The notes under the pieces were generated by a model. It was not told where the DNA came from. It saw only the letters and a list, made by a program, of their open reading frames with translations, and made no database searches. A DNA stretch of 64,000 bases from DATLGB01 sp037724045 (GTDB lineage Bacteria > Actinomycetota > Thermoleophilia > Solirubrobacterales > Solirubrobacteraceae): contig JBBJOW010000001.1 in NCBI GenBank assembly GCA_037724045.1, positions 62,001-126,000 on the forward strand, written 5' to 3'. The position numbers and the translations under genes were made by a program. This document shows positions 32,617 through 42,027 of the stretch, piece after piece. Numbering within the stretch: position 1 is the stretch's first letter; each line of letters begins with the position of its first letter.

Positions 32617-34127
32617 ACCGACTCCACGACGAGCTCGACGCGGAGCGCCGCCGTCTGCTCGCCGCGCGTCGGCGCAACGTGCCGCTGGACTTCCTGGAGC
32701 CCAGCGAGGCGACGACGGGCGACTGGCAGATCTCCCCCGCGCCCGAAGCGCTGCGCGACCGCCGCGTCGAGATCACCGGCCCAACCTCGAAGAAGATGGT
32801 CATCAACGCGATGAACTCCGGCGCGAAGTGCTTCATGGCCGACTTCGAGGACTCCAACTCGCCGACGTGGGCGAACATGACCGAGGGCCAGGCCAACCTG
32901 CAGGCGGCGATCCGCGGCGAGTTGCGCCACAGTGAGGGCGAGAAGGAATACGTCCTCTCCGACGACCCGGCGGTGCTGCTCGTCCGTGTCCGCGGCCTCC
33001 ACCTCCCACAGCGCAGTGTCGATGCCTGCGGCGCGTTCATGGATTTCGCGCTCTACGTCCGTCACAACCACGCCGCGCTCGCCGAGCGCGGCTGGGGCCC
33101 GTTCCTGTACCTCCCGAAGCTCGAGTCGCACCTCGAGGCGCGGCTGTGGAACCGTGCCTTCGAGATCGCCGAGGAGGAGCTCGGCCTCGAACGCGGCACG
33201 ATCCGCGCGACCGTCCTCATCGAGACCGTGCCCGCTGCCTTCGAGATGGAGGAGATCCTCTACGAGCTGCGCGAGCACGCAGCGGGCCTGAACGCCGGCC
33301 GCTGGGACTACCTCTTCTCGATGATCAAGTGCTTCCGCGCCTCGCCCGAGTTCGTGCTCCCTGATCGCAACAGCGTGACGATGGACGTGCCGTTCATGCA
33401 CGCCTACACAGAGCAGCTCGTCGCGGTCTGCCACCGACGCGGGGCTCACGCGATGGGCGGCATGAGCGCGGTCATCCCCAGCCGAACGGACGAGGCCGCC
33501 AATCAACGGGCACTGGAGGCGGTGTCGTCGGACAAGCGTCGTGAGGCCGCCCAGGGTTTCGACGGCACGTGGGTCGCCCATCCCGATTCGGTCGAGGTCG
33601 CGATGCGGGAGTTCGAGCGCCCGAACCAGCTCGACAAGCGGCGCGACGACGTCCGCGTCACCACCAGGGACCTGCTCGCCGTCGGCGAGACGCCCGGTGC
33701 CGCCACGCGCGAAGGGCTCGCGCTCAACGTCAACGTCGGCATCCAGTACATCTCCAGCTGGCTGCGCGGCAACGGCGCCGCCGGGATCTACGGGCTGATG
33801 GAGGACGCCGCCACGGCCGAGATCGCCCGCGGCCAGGTCTGGCAGTGGATCCGCCACTCGATCACGCTCGACACCGGCCAGCCGGTCACCCCCGAGCTCG
33901 TCCGGCAGCTCTGCGGCGAGCAGCTCGCCCGCATCCGGGAGGAGATCGGCGACGACACCTGGTTCGACGAGCACGGCCGGCCGGAGCTCTCCCGCGAGCT
34001 GTTCGAGGCCGTCGCGCTGTCGGCCGACTTCGAGGAGTTCCTGACCCTCCCCGCCTACGAGAAGCTGCTCGAGATCCACGGGTCAGACCATCCGGCTCCG
34101 CCGGATCTCACCGAGGCTTCGCACTGA
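32580..34127 (+). CDS. aceB: Malate synthase A
   Basis: 515 residues, the normal length of the A isoform. Signature stretches include KCFMADFEDSNSPTWANM, LPKLESHLEARLWN, VLIETVPAAFEMEEILYELR and WVAHPDSVEVAM. It condenses glyoxylate with acetyl-CoA to malate. Placed directly after glcDEF, it would consume the glyoxylate made by glycolate oxidation. GTG 32580 was chosen because it gives the family N-terminus and has GGAG nine bases upstream; the open frame further upstream is glcF shadow. Confidence 0.95.
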   Translation: MELFDEQANRLLNRLHDELDAERRRLLAARRRNVPLDFLEPSEATTGDWQISPAPEALRDRRVEITGPTSKKMVINAMNSGAKCFMADFEDSNSPTWANMTEGQANLQAAIRGELRHSEGEKEYVLSDDPAVLLVRVRGLHLPQRSVDACGAFMDFALYVRHNHAALAERGWGPFLYLPKLESHLEARLWNRAFEIAEEELGLERGTIRATVLIETVPAAFEMEEILYELREHAAGLNAGRWDYLFSMIKCFRASPEFVLPDRNSVTMDVPFMHAYTEQLVAVCHRRGAHAMGGMSAVIPSRTDEAANQRALEAVSSDKRREAAQGFDGTWVAHPDSVEVAMREFERPNQLDKRRDDVRVTTRDLLAVGETPGAATREGLALNVNVGIQYISSWLRGNGAAGIYGLMEDAATAEIARGQVWQWIRHSITLDTGQPVTPELVRQLCGEQLARIREEIGDDTWFDEHGRPELSRELFEAVALSADFEEFLTLPAYEKLLEIHGSDHPAPPDLTEASH

Positions 34128-34636
34128 GCGACGGCCTCGGGCCGATCGTCGGCCCTGGCCTGCGGGTCCTCTTCGTCGGCATCAATCCGTCGCTGCGCTC
34201 GGGGGAGGTGGGCCACCACTTCGCCCGCCCGGGCAACCGCTTCTGGCCGACCCTCCACGCCGCCGGCTTCACGCCACGGCGCCTGGCGCCCGAGGAGGAC
34301 GGATTGCTGCCGTCCTTCGGCGTCGGGGTCACGAACATCGCTGCCCGCGCCACCCGGGCGGCGACCGACCTCGACGACGACGAGCTGCGCGCCGGGGCCG
34401 CTCGGCTACAGCGGACGGTCGCCGAGCACCAGCCGCGGCTCGTCGCGATCGTCGGCGTCACGGCCTACCGGATCGCCTTCGAGAACCGCAGGGCGTCGTG
34501 GGGCCTGCAGGACGAGGCCATCGGCGGCCGTCCCGTGTGGATCCTCCCGAACCCGTCCGGCCTCAACGCCCACTACAAGCCCGCCGACTTCGCACGGCTG
34601 TACGGTGAGGTGCGTGCGTACGCGGACAGTCTTTAG
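34124..34636 (+). CDS. mug: Mismatch-specific uracil-DNA glycosylase (Mug)
   Basis: 170 residues of the Mug/TDG family: GLRVLFVGINPSLRS (catalytic Asn in GINPS, ~25), HHFARPGNRFWP, and the second motif NPSGLNAHY near 148. It excises uracil and ethenocytosine opposite guanine. No ATG, GTG or TTG fits the N-terminus; CTG 34124 overlapping the aceB stop (CTGA) is the best candidate, a rare start implying coupling. Ends inside the lipoprotein gene. Confidence 0.85.
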   Translation: MSDGLGPIVGPGLRVLFVGINPSLRSGEVGHHFARPGNRFWPTLHAAGFTPRRLAPEEDGLLPSFGVGVTNIAARATRAATDLDDDELRAGAARLQRTVAEHQPRLVAIVGVTAYRIAFENRRASWGLQDEAIGGRPVWILPNPSGLNAHYKPADFARLYGEVRAYADSL

Positions 34637-34991
34637 CGCCCTCCTTGTCGCTGTCGCCCTTGCGGGCTGCGGCGGGGACGAGCGCGAGGCCGAGGCGCCC
34701 AGCGGCTCGAGCCTCAGCGTCACCGTCCTTCCGGATGGCCCCGGCGGGCCCGAGGAGATCAGGACGACCGTCTGCCCCGCCGACCCGGGCTGCGACGCGC
34801 CGCTCGCCCGCACCTCGCCGTCGACGGCCTGCACCGAGATCTACGGCGGGCCCGCGACGGCCACCGTCACCGGCGAGCGCGACGGCCGCGAGGTGGACGC
34901 CGAGTTCAGCCTCTCCAACGGCTGCGAGATCGCCCGCTGGGAGGACGCCTCCGCGCTGCTCGGCGACCCGCCGCGCATGAAGATCCCCTGA
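34614..34991 (+). CDS. Lipoprotein with subtilisin-inhibitor (SSI)-like domain
   Basis: 125 residues. Signal and lipobox: VFSALLVAVALAGC. The mature part has four further cysteines and ends with ACTEIYGGPATATVTGE and FSLSNGCEIARWED, matching the C-terminal half of Streptomyces subtilisin inhibitor-type proteins. A cell-surface protease inhibitor is plausible, but the reactive-site loop cannot be identified confidently. GTG 34614 is preferred over GTG 34605, because TACGGT (34601-34606) lies seven bases upstream inside the mug 3' end. Confidence 0.65.
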   Translation: MRTRTVFSALLVAVALAGCGGDEREAEAPSGSSLSVTVLPDGPGGPEEIRTTVCPADPGCDAPLARTSPSTACTEIYGGPATATVTGERDGREVDAEFSLSNGCEIARWEDASALLGDPPRMKIP

Positions 34992-34994
34992 GGC

Positions 34995-36224
34995 CTACGG
35001 GCGGGTGAAGCGGCGGCCGGCGGTCGGCGAGGCGCCCTCGTCGAGCGCGACGGCCCTCTCGAGCGCGGCGAGCCGCTCCGGCGTCATGTCGCCGGCGTTG
35101 GCCGCCTCGATCTCGGCGAGCCACTCCGCGCCCTCGGCGGCGAGCCGCTCGTCGACGACGACCCGCTTGGAGGACGCGTAGTAGTTGTCGATCTCGACGA
35201 AGAGCTCGTCCACGAGCCGGTCGGTCGGGACCTTGCGCAGCGGCTGGCCCTTGGAGAAGATCAGGCCGGAGTCCTTGGCGCCGGAGATGCCGAAGTCGGC
35301 GCCGCTCGCCTCGCCGAGGCCGTTGACCACACAGCCGAGGACCGCGACCTCGATCGGGTCGGCGTAGGCCTCGAGGCGGCGCTCGATGTCCACCACCACG
35401 GTGTCCATGTCGAACTGCAGCCGGCCGCAGGTCGGGCAGGCGATCAGGACCGGCCCGCGCTCGCGCAGTTTGAGCGCCTTGAGGATCTCCCAGGCGACCT
35501 TGACCTCCTCCTCGGCGTGGAAGGTCGACAGGGAGATGCGGATCGTGTCCCCGATGCCGTCGGCGAGCAGGGTGCCGAGGCCGACCGCGGACTTCAGCGA
35601 GCCCGTCCACTTGGTCCCCGCCTCGGTGATCCCCAGATGCAGCGGATAGGGGATGCGTTCGCTGAGCAGCCGGTTCGCGGCGATCGTGTTCGGCACGTTG
35701 GTCGACTTGATGGAGACCTTGAAGTCCTCGAAGCGCAGGCTCTCCATCAGTTCGACGAACTCGACGGCGGCAGCGACCAGCGCCTCCGTCGGGTTCTCGC
35801 GCTCGAGCGCGTGGAGGTGCTTGGGCAGCGAGCCGGAGTTCACGCCGATGCGCATGGGCGTGCCGGCGGCGGTGGCGCGCGCCGCCACCTCGGCGACCTT
35901 GTCGGGGCCGCCGATGTTGCCCGGGTTCAGGCGGACGCAGTGCGCGCCGGCGTCGATCGCCTTGAGGGCGAGCGTGTGGTTGAAGTGGATGTCGGCGATG
36001 ATCGGGATCGGCGACTCGCGCACGATCGTCTTCAGCGCCTCGACGTCACGGTCGCGCGGCACGGCCACGCGCACGATGTCCGCGCCCGCGTCGGCGACCT
36101 TGCGGATCTGCTCCATCGTGGCACTGACGTTGGCCGTCTCGGTCTTGGTCATCGTCTGGACGACGACCGGGGCGCCCCCGCCGATCAGGACGCCGCCGAC
36201 GTTCACCTGCCGCTGGGAAGCCAT
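34995..36224 (-). CDS. ispG: (E)-4-hydroxy-3-methylbut-2-enyl-diphosphate synthase
   Basis: 409 residues. The N-terminal TIM barrel includes GAPVVVQTMTKTET and IPIIADIHFNHTLAL. The C-terminal domain supplies 4Fe-4S ligands in CPTCGR and LGCVVNGLGE, with a conserved Glu. It performs the penultimate step of the MEP isoprenoid pathway; dxr of the same pathway is at 39178-40329. Both a Shine-Dalgarno-like GGGAGGGG and TACCCT (eight bases upstream) precede ATG 36224. Confidence 0.96.
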   Translation of the reverse strand: MASQRQVNVGGVLIGGGAPVVVQTMTKTETANVSATMEQIRKVADAGADIVRVAVPRDRDVEALKTIVRESPIPIIADIHFNHTLALKAIDAGAHCVRLNPGNIGGPDKVAEVAARATAAGTPMRIGVNSGSLPKHLHALERENPTEALVAAAVEFVELMESLRFEDFKVSIKSTNVPNTIAANRLLSERIPYPLHLGITEAGTKWTGSLKSAVGLGTLLADGIGDTIRISLSTFHAEEEVKVAWEILKALKLRERGPVLIACPTCGRLQFDMDTVVVDIERRLEAYADPIEVAVLGCVVNGLGEASGADFGISGAKDSGLIFSKGQPLRKVPTDRLVDELFVEIDNYYASSKRVVVDERLAAEGAEWLAEIEAANAGDMTPERLAALERAVALDEGASPTAGRRFTRP

Positions 36225-36245
36225 CCCCTCCCAGGGTAGAGGTCC

Positions 36246-38045
36246 CTACTCCCGCGGCTTGTTGTACATCTCCTCGATCTCGGCCGCGTACTTCTCACCG
36301 ATGGGCTTGCGCTTGAGCTTCATCGTGGGAGTCAGCTCGTCGCCGCCCGGGGCCCAGTCGCCCAGGATCGTGAAGTACTTGATCTGCTCGACGCGGGCGA
36401 GCTTCGCGTTGGCCGCGTCGACCGCGCCCTGGAGGTGCTCGCGCACCTTCGGATCGTCCTTGAGGACGTCAAGCGAGGTCTCCTCGATTCCGTTCTGGCC
36501 GGCCCAGGCGGGCGCGAAGTCCGGGTCGAGGGCGATCAGCATCGTGTTGTAGGGCTTGGCGTCGCCGATGGCGCACGCGTTGCCGATCAGTGGCGACGCG
36601 GACTTGACCGTCGCCTCGATGTTGGCCGGCGACATGTTCTTGCCGGCCGCGCTGATGATGATCTCCTTCTTGCGGTCGACGATGCTCAGGTAGCCGTCGT
36701 CGTCGATCTTGCCGATGTCGCCCGTGTGCAGCCAGCCCTCGGAGTCGATCGCCTCGGCGGTCTTTTCGGGCAGGTTGCGGTAGCCGCCGCCCATGACGAC
36801 CTCGGAGCGCATCAGCACCTCGCCGTCGTCGGCGAGCCGGATCTCGACGCCCTTGACGGGCGGGCCGACGGTCCCGATCTTGATCTTGTCGGGCGGGTTG
36901 ACGGTTCCGGCGCCGCAGGTCTCAGACATTCCCCAGAGCTCGGCGAGCGGGATGCCGATGGCGTGGAAGAACAGGATCACGTCGGGCGGCGTCGGCGCCG
37001 CGCCGGCGTTGACGGCGACCGCCTCGCCGAAGCCGAGCATCCCGCGCACGGCCGCGAACTTCTCCTGGCCCTTGGCCGCGGTCTCGGCGACGTCGGCGGG
37101 CACATCCGCGCCGGCCTGCTGGAGGCGGACCTTCTCGATCGCGGCGTCGAGGTGCGCGCGGTCGTCGGAACCGGGCGTGAAGACCCCCCCGAGCATGGCG
37201 CCGCGCAGCTTCTCCCAGATGCGCGGGACCGCAAAGAACCAGGTCGGCTTGACCGACGGCAGGTAGCTGACGATCTCCCGCGGGTTCGCGCAGGTCGTCA
37301 CCGTCATGCCGAACACGATCGGCAGGTAGTGGTGGGCGGCGCGCTCGGCGATGTGCGCGTGCGGCAGCCAGGAGATCACGCGGCTCCCGGGCGGGAACCG
37401 CACGACGTCCTCGATGTTCTCCACTGCGACCATCAGGTTGCGGTGGGTGAGCTGCACGCCCTTCGGCGGGCCCGTGGTGCCCGAGGTGTAGATGAGCGTC
37501 AGCAGGTCGCCGGACTCGAGCGCCCGCCAGTGCGGCTCAGGGTCGAAGCCGGGATCGGAGCCCTCGACGTCGTCCCAGGCCACCGTGCTGTCGCCCTGGG
37601 CGCCCTCGAGCACGACGACGGTCTCGAGCTCCGGCGTGCCGAGCTGCCGGGCGCCGTCGACCTGCGCGAAGTGCCCCTCCTCGATCAGCGCGATCTTGGC
37701 GCCGGCGTCCTGCATCACGTACTGGATCTGCTCGGAGGAGAGCGTCGCGTAGAGCGAGAAGGGCGTCGCCCCGAGGGTCATGACCGCCAGGTCGGCGATG
37801 GAGAACTCGGGTCGGTTGGAGAACATCAGCGCGACGGTGTCGCCCTTCTTCACGCCCAGCTTTGCCAGGCCGCCGGCGAGCGCGTCCACGCGGTCGCGCA
37901 GCTCGGTCCACGTGAGCGAGAGCTCGTCGTCCTTGGTGCGGACGGCGACCGAGTCGGCGTGGTCCTCGACGGTGATGCGGAAGGCCTCCGCCATCGTGGC
38001 GGCCTGAACTGCGCGACGGCCCGTCGCGATGGTGCTGCTCTCCAT
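36246..38045 (-). CDS. fadD: Long-chain acyl-CoA synthetase (FadD15-like)
   Basis: 599 residues of the ANL superfamily. The ATP motif YTSGTTGPPKGVQLTHRN is near residue 190, the A5 motif LWGMSETCG near 370, and WLHTGDIGKIDDDGYLSIVDRKKE near 445. It activates long-chain fatty acids to acyl-CoA. ATG 38045 follows GAGAGGGAGAT, a good Shine-Dalgarno. It sits between rseP and ispG, perhaps in one transcript, although ispG has its own promoter-like hexamer. Confidence 0.92.
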   Translation of the reverse strand: MESSTIATGRRAVQAATMAEAFRITVEDHADSVAVRTKDDELSLTWTELRDRVDALAGGLAKLGVKKGDTVALMFSNRPEFSIADLAVMTLGATPFSLYATLSSEQIQYVMQDAGAKIALIEEGHFAQVDGARQLGTPELETVVVLEGAQGDSTVAWDDVEGSDPGFDPEPHWRALESGDLLTLIYTSGTTGPPKGVQLTHRNLMVAVENIEDVVRFPPGSRVISWLPHAHIAERAAHHYLPIVFGMTVTTCANPREIVSYLPSVKPTWFFAVPRIWEKLRGAMLGGVFTPGSDDRAHLDAAIEKVRLQQAGADVPADVAETAAKGQEKFAAVRGMLGFGEAVAVNAGAAPTPPDVILFFHAIGIPLAELWGMSETCGAGTVNPPDKIKIGTVGPPVKGVEIRLADDGEVLMRSEVVMGGGYRNLPEKTAEAIDSEGWLHTGDIGKIDDDGYLSIVDRKKEIIISAAGKNMSPANIEATVKSASPLIGNACAIGDAKPYNTMLIALDPDFAPAWAGQNGIEETSLDVLKDDPKVREHLQGAVDAANAKLARVEQIKYFTILGDWAPGGDELTPTMKLKRKPIGEKYAAEIEEMYNKPRE

Positions 38046-38101
38046 GATCTCCCTCTCGAACGGCGGCGCTAGACCCGCAAAACCCTACCGGACCGCGGTC
38101 G

Positions 38102-39181
38102 TCACCGAAGCTCGAAGCCGGGCCCGGCCAATCGCTCCAGGTCGTTGGAGAACCCGATCGCGAAGAGCATCAGGACCAGCGCGAATCCGACGAAGCCCGA
38201 CTTCTCCATGACGCTGAAGGGGATCGGCTTGCGGCGGATCTTCTCGGCCACCGCCCAGAACACGTGGCCGCCGTCGAGGGGCAGGAACGGGAACAGATTG
38301 ACGACCCCGAGCGACAGCGAGATCAGGGCGAGGACGAGCAGCGCGGTCTGGATGTCGAGCTGGAAGGCCTGCCGCGTCGTCTCGTAGGAGCCGACGATGC
38401 CCGAGATGTCCTTGCGCTTCTCCGGATCGAGGATCCCCACGATGCGGTCCACGCTCGTCGTGGTCACCAACCACATCCAGTCCACCGAGCGCCCGCTGGC
38501 CTCCACCACGTCCGTGTCGCGGCGCAGCGCCTCCTGCACGAAACCGACCCGCATCCGCTTCTCCGTCGCGTCGTAGACGGGCCGCACCGTCTCCGTGAAA
38601 GTCCGGTCGCCGCGTCTGATGAGCAGCGTGACGGGGGTCGCGGCGCGACAGCCCTTGACCTGCTCGCCCTCGCAGCGGTGCGTGCCGATCGCCTCGGAGA
38701 ACTCGCCCGCGTCGCCGGCACGGCCGTCGACTGCGACCAGGACGTCGTCGGGGCGCAGCACGCCCTCGGCCGGCAGGCCGCTCTGGATCTCGGTGATCGT
38801 GGAGCCGTCGACGGCGACGCCATTGTTGAGCGTCAGCGCCGTGTAGATGCCGAACGCGATGACGATGTTGACGAGCGGCCCGGCGAGGATGACGGCGATC
38901 CGCTTCCACGGCTTCTGGCGGAAGTAGGCACGGTGCGCCACCTCGGGCGGCAGCTCCTCGTGCGGGTTCATGCCGCTGATCTTCACGTAGCCTCCGAGCG
39001 GGATCGCCCCGATCGCGTACTCGGTCTCCCCCTTGCCCTGGCGCCGCCACACCAGTGGCGGGAAGAACAGGGCGAAGCGCTCCACGCGCATCCCGACCAG
39101 CTTGGCGACGACGAAGTGGCCGAGCTCGTGCAGGACGATCAGCGCCATGAACCCCAGCGCGGCGAGCAGCGCGGCGGTCAT
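38102..39181 (-). CDS. rseP: Site-2 protease, RseP/Rip1 type
   Basis: 359 residues. The zinc motif HELGH is at residues 18-22 in the first helix; a PDZ-like domain covers about 120-210; the second motif NLFPFLPLDGGH is near 300, followed by two membrane segments. It cleaves transmembrane proteins such as anti-sigma factors within the membrane. Its ATG overlaps the dxr stop codon (ATGA), the classical dxr-rseP arrangement. Confidence 0.94.
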   Translation of the reverse strand: MTAALLAALGFMALIVLHELGHFVVAKLVGMRVERFALFFPPLVWRRQGKGETEYAIGAIPLGGYVKISGMNPHEELPPEVAHRAYFRQKPWKRIAVILAGPLVNIVIAFGIYTALTLNNGVAVDGSTITEIQSGLPAEGVLRPDDVLVAVDGRAGDAGEFSEAIGTHRCEGEQVKGCRAATPVTLLIRRGDRTFTETVRPVYDATEKRMRVGFVQEALRRDTDVVEASGRSVDWMWLVTTTSVDRIVGILDPEKRKDISGIVGSYETTRQAFQLDIQTALLVLALISLSLGVVNLFPFLPLDGGHVFWAVAEKIRRKPIPFSVMEKSGFVGFALVLMLFAIGFSNDLERLAGPGFELR

Positions 39182-40329
39182 GCGTGCACGCTCACGAACT
39201 CGCCGGCGACGTCACGTGCGGTGGCGTCCGCCGCGTAGAGCGTCTCGAAGGAGTGCACGCGCTGCGATCCGAGCTGGTCGAGCGTCGCCTCGATGACCTC
39301 GGCGATGCCCAGGAAGGCCAGCCGGCCGGCGAGGAAGGCGTGCACGGCCACCTCGTTGGCGGCGTTGAGCACGCAGGGCGCCGTGCCACCTGCGCGCGCG
39401 GCCTCGCGAGCGAGGCGCAGGCACGCGAAGGTGTCTTGGTCGGGCGGCTCGAACTGCAGCGAGCCGATCTCCGCCAGATCGAGCCGCGGCACCGGCACCT
39501 CCACGCGGTCGGGGTGGTGCAGGGCGTAGGCGATCGGCACGCGCATGTCGGGATGGCCGAGGTGCGCCAGGGTCGCTCCGTCGCAGAGGGTCACAAGCGC
39601 ATGTACGAGCGACTGCGGGTGCACGACCACGTCGATGCGGTCGTAGGGGGTGCCGAACAGGTGGTGCGCCTCGATCACCTCGAGGCCCTTGTTCATCAGG
39701 GTGGCCGAATCGATGGTGATCTTCCCGCCCATGGACCAGGTCGGGTGCTTGAGCGCGTCCTCGACCGTCACCTCGGCGAGCTCCGCACGCGTCCGGCCGC
39801 GGAAGGGCCCGCCGGACGCGGTCACGGTCAGACGGTCGATCGTGCCCGCGCGCTCACCCGCGATGAGCTGGTGCAAAGCGGAGTGCTCGGAGTCCACGGG
39901 AATCAGCTGCGCGCCGGTCGCCTCGCTCAGCGCGGTCACCAGCTCGCCGCCGACCACCAGGGACTCCTTGTTGGCGAGCGCGACGTCGATGCCCTCGCTG
40001 AGCGCGACGATCGTCGGGCCCAGGCCGGCGCTGCCGACGATCGCGTTGAGCACGAGGTCGGCGCCCGACTCGGCCACCATGCGGGCCAGCCCCTCCGGGC
40101 CGGCGAGGACGTCGCCGTCCGTCCACGCCTCGCTGGCACGGGCCGCCGCGTCGGGGTCGGTCAGCGCAAGGCGCGTCACGCGGTGCGTGCGCGCGAGGGC
40201 GACGAGCTCGTCGGCGCCGCGGTGGGCGCTCAGCCCGACGAGCGCGAATGCCTCGGGTGCGCGCGCGACGACGTCCAGCGCCTGTCGTCCGACGGACCCG
40301 GTGGCGCCGAGGATGACGAGCCGCTTCAC
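39178..40329 (-). CDS. dxr: 1-deoxy-D-xylulose 5-phosphate reductoisomerase
   Basis: 383 residues. NADPH-binding GATGSVGRQALDVV at residues 8-21; active-site segments VDSEHSALHQ, TASGGPFR, HPTWSMGGKITIDSATLMNKGLE (key residues in HPTWSMG and MNKGLE) and HPQSLVHALV. It makes 2-C-methyl-D-erythritol 4-phosphate. The GTG start has TAGCCT seven bases upstream (leaderless). Upstream lies the palindromic element 40369-40526. Confidence 0.96.
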   Translation of the reverse strand: MKRLVILGATGSVGRQALDVVARAPEAFALVGLSAHRGADELVALARTHRVTRLALTDPDAAARASEAWTDGDVLAGPEGLARMVAESGADLVLNAIVGSAGLGPTIVALSEGIDVALANKESLVVGGELVTALSEATGAQLIPVDSEHSALHQLIAGERAGTIDRLTVTASGGPFRGRTRAELAEVTVEDALKHPTWSMGGKITIDSATLMNKGLEVIEAHHLFGTPYDRIDVVVHPQSLVHALVTLCDGATLAHLGHPDMRVPIAYALHHPDRVEVPVPRLDLAEIGSLQFEPPDQDTFACLRLAREAARAGGTAPCVLNAANEVAVHAFLAGRLAFLGIAEVIEATLDQLGSQRVHSFETLYAADATARDVAGEFVSVHA

Positions 40330-40368
40330 GGATGCCAGGCTAGGCAGCGCCGCCTCTGCGGCGGCTAA

Positions 40369-40526
40369 GGGTCCGTCTCTGAATAACTATGCGGTTTGGA
40401 CGGGCGATCCGCGGCGCCTGGACCCACCCGATTCCTCGCCGATGCACGCATCGACTCCAGAATCGTGCGGCCCCAGGCATCCACGGCTCACACGCCCAAA
40501 CCCGCATCTAAGTCAGAGACGGACCC
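40369..40526. repeat. 158-bp palindromic element between cdsA and dxr
   Basis: Perfect 14-bp terminal inverted repeats (GGGTCCGTCTCTGA and complement); pairing continues inward to about 28 bp. A central hairpin GATGC-AC-GCATC is flanked by CCACCCGATTCCTCG, close to the complement of CGAGGATTCGGGTGG in the 5934 and 61624 elements, so it belongs to the same broad family. It is placed 3' of cdsA's neighbour dxr promoter and contains no ORF. Confidence 0.8.
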
Positions 40527-40557
40527 TAAGCGCGTCCGGGCTGCCCGGCGACGGCTC

Positions 40558-41349
40558 TCATAGCATCGCGCCCCAGACGTAGTAGCCCGCCACGAGCGCG
40601 AAGAACGCGGCGTCCATGCGGTCCAGCGCGCCGCCATGCACGCCGAACAGCCGGCCGGCGTCCTTCGTGCCGGCGTCGCGCTTGACCTGGGATTCGAAGA
40701 GGTCGCCGACCGGCGCGGCCAGACCGACGGCGATGCCCAGATAGAGCGCGTGCTCGAAGTCCAGCCAGTCCTGGTAGAGCGCCGCGATCTGCACCGCGAC
40801 GATGCAGGTGACGAACCCGATGGCCAGGCCCTCCCAAGTCTTGTTGGGCGAGACGCGGGGTGCGAGCCTGTGCCGGCCGAACGCGCGCCCGCCCAGATAC
40901 GCGCCGCTGTCACCGATGAAGGTGCCGACGAGGACGTCGATCACGATGTCGCGGCCGTGTGGGAGCTCGCGCAGCAGCACGGCGTGCGCCACTGCCAGGC
41001 CGATCCAGAACACGCCGAGCGTCGTCAGCGACAGCCGCGCGGTCACCGTCGGTCCCCCGGGCTGGGTCAGTGCCAGGCCGAACATGAGCGGGAAGAACGC
41101 GACCGCGATCAGCAGCACCTGGTGCTCGCCGCCGAAGTAGGCACCGGCCACGAAGGCCATCACCGCGATGAAGCCCGCGAGCTTGACCGGCCGCACGCGC
41201 TCGTACATCCCCCACAGCTCGCCCATCGCCGCGATGCCCAGAAAGAGCGCGGTGGCCGCGAACCACGGCCCGCCGAGAACGATCAGGACCACCGCGACCG
41301 CGGCGGCGGGAACGCCGACCGCGACGCGTGCTGCGAAATCTCCCGGCAT
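40558..41349 (-). CDS. cdsA: Phosphatidate cytidylyltransferase
   Basis: 263 residues, about eight membrane helices. The signature appears as SPNKTWEGLAIG and, near the C-terminus, GDLFESQVKRDAGTKDAG, followed by HGGALDRMDA (the usual CDS signature S-x-x-K-R-x2-K-D-x-[GA], here with R-D-A-G-T-K-D). It makes CDP-diacylglycerol, the precursor for PgsA. ATG 41349 is 14 bases after the uppS stop. Confidence 0.93.
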   Translation of the reverse strand: MPGDFAARVAVGVPAAAVAVVLIVLGGPWFAATALFLGIAAMGELWGMYERVRPVKLAGFIAVMAFVAGAYFGGEHQVLLIAVAFFPLMFGLALTQPGGPTVTARLSLTTLGVFWIGLAVAHAVLLRELPHGRDIVIDVLVGTFIGDSGAYLGGRAFGRHRLAPRVSPNKTWEGLAIGFVTCIVAVQIAALYQDWLDFEHALYLGIAVGLAAPVGDLFESQVKRDAGTKDAGRLFGVHGGALDRMDAAFFALVAGYYVWGAML

Positions 41350-41363
41350 GAGGTGCGCTGAAC

Positions 41364-42026
<663 letters not shown>

Positions 42027-42027
42027 G

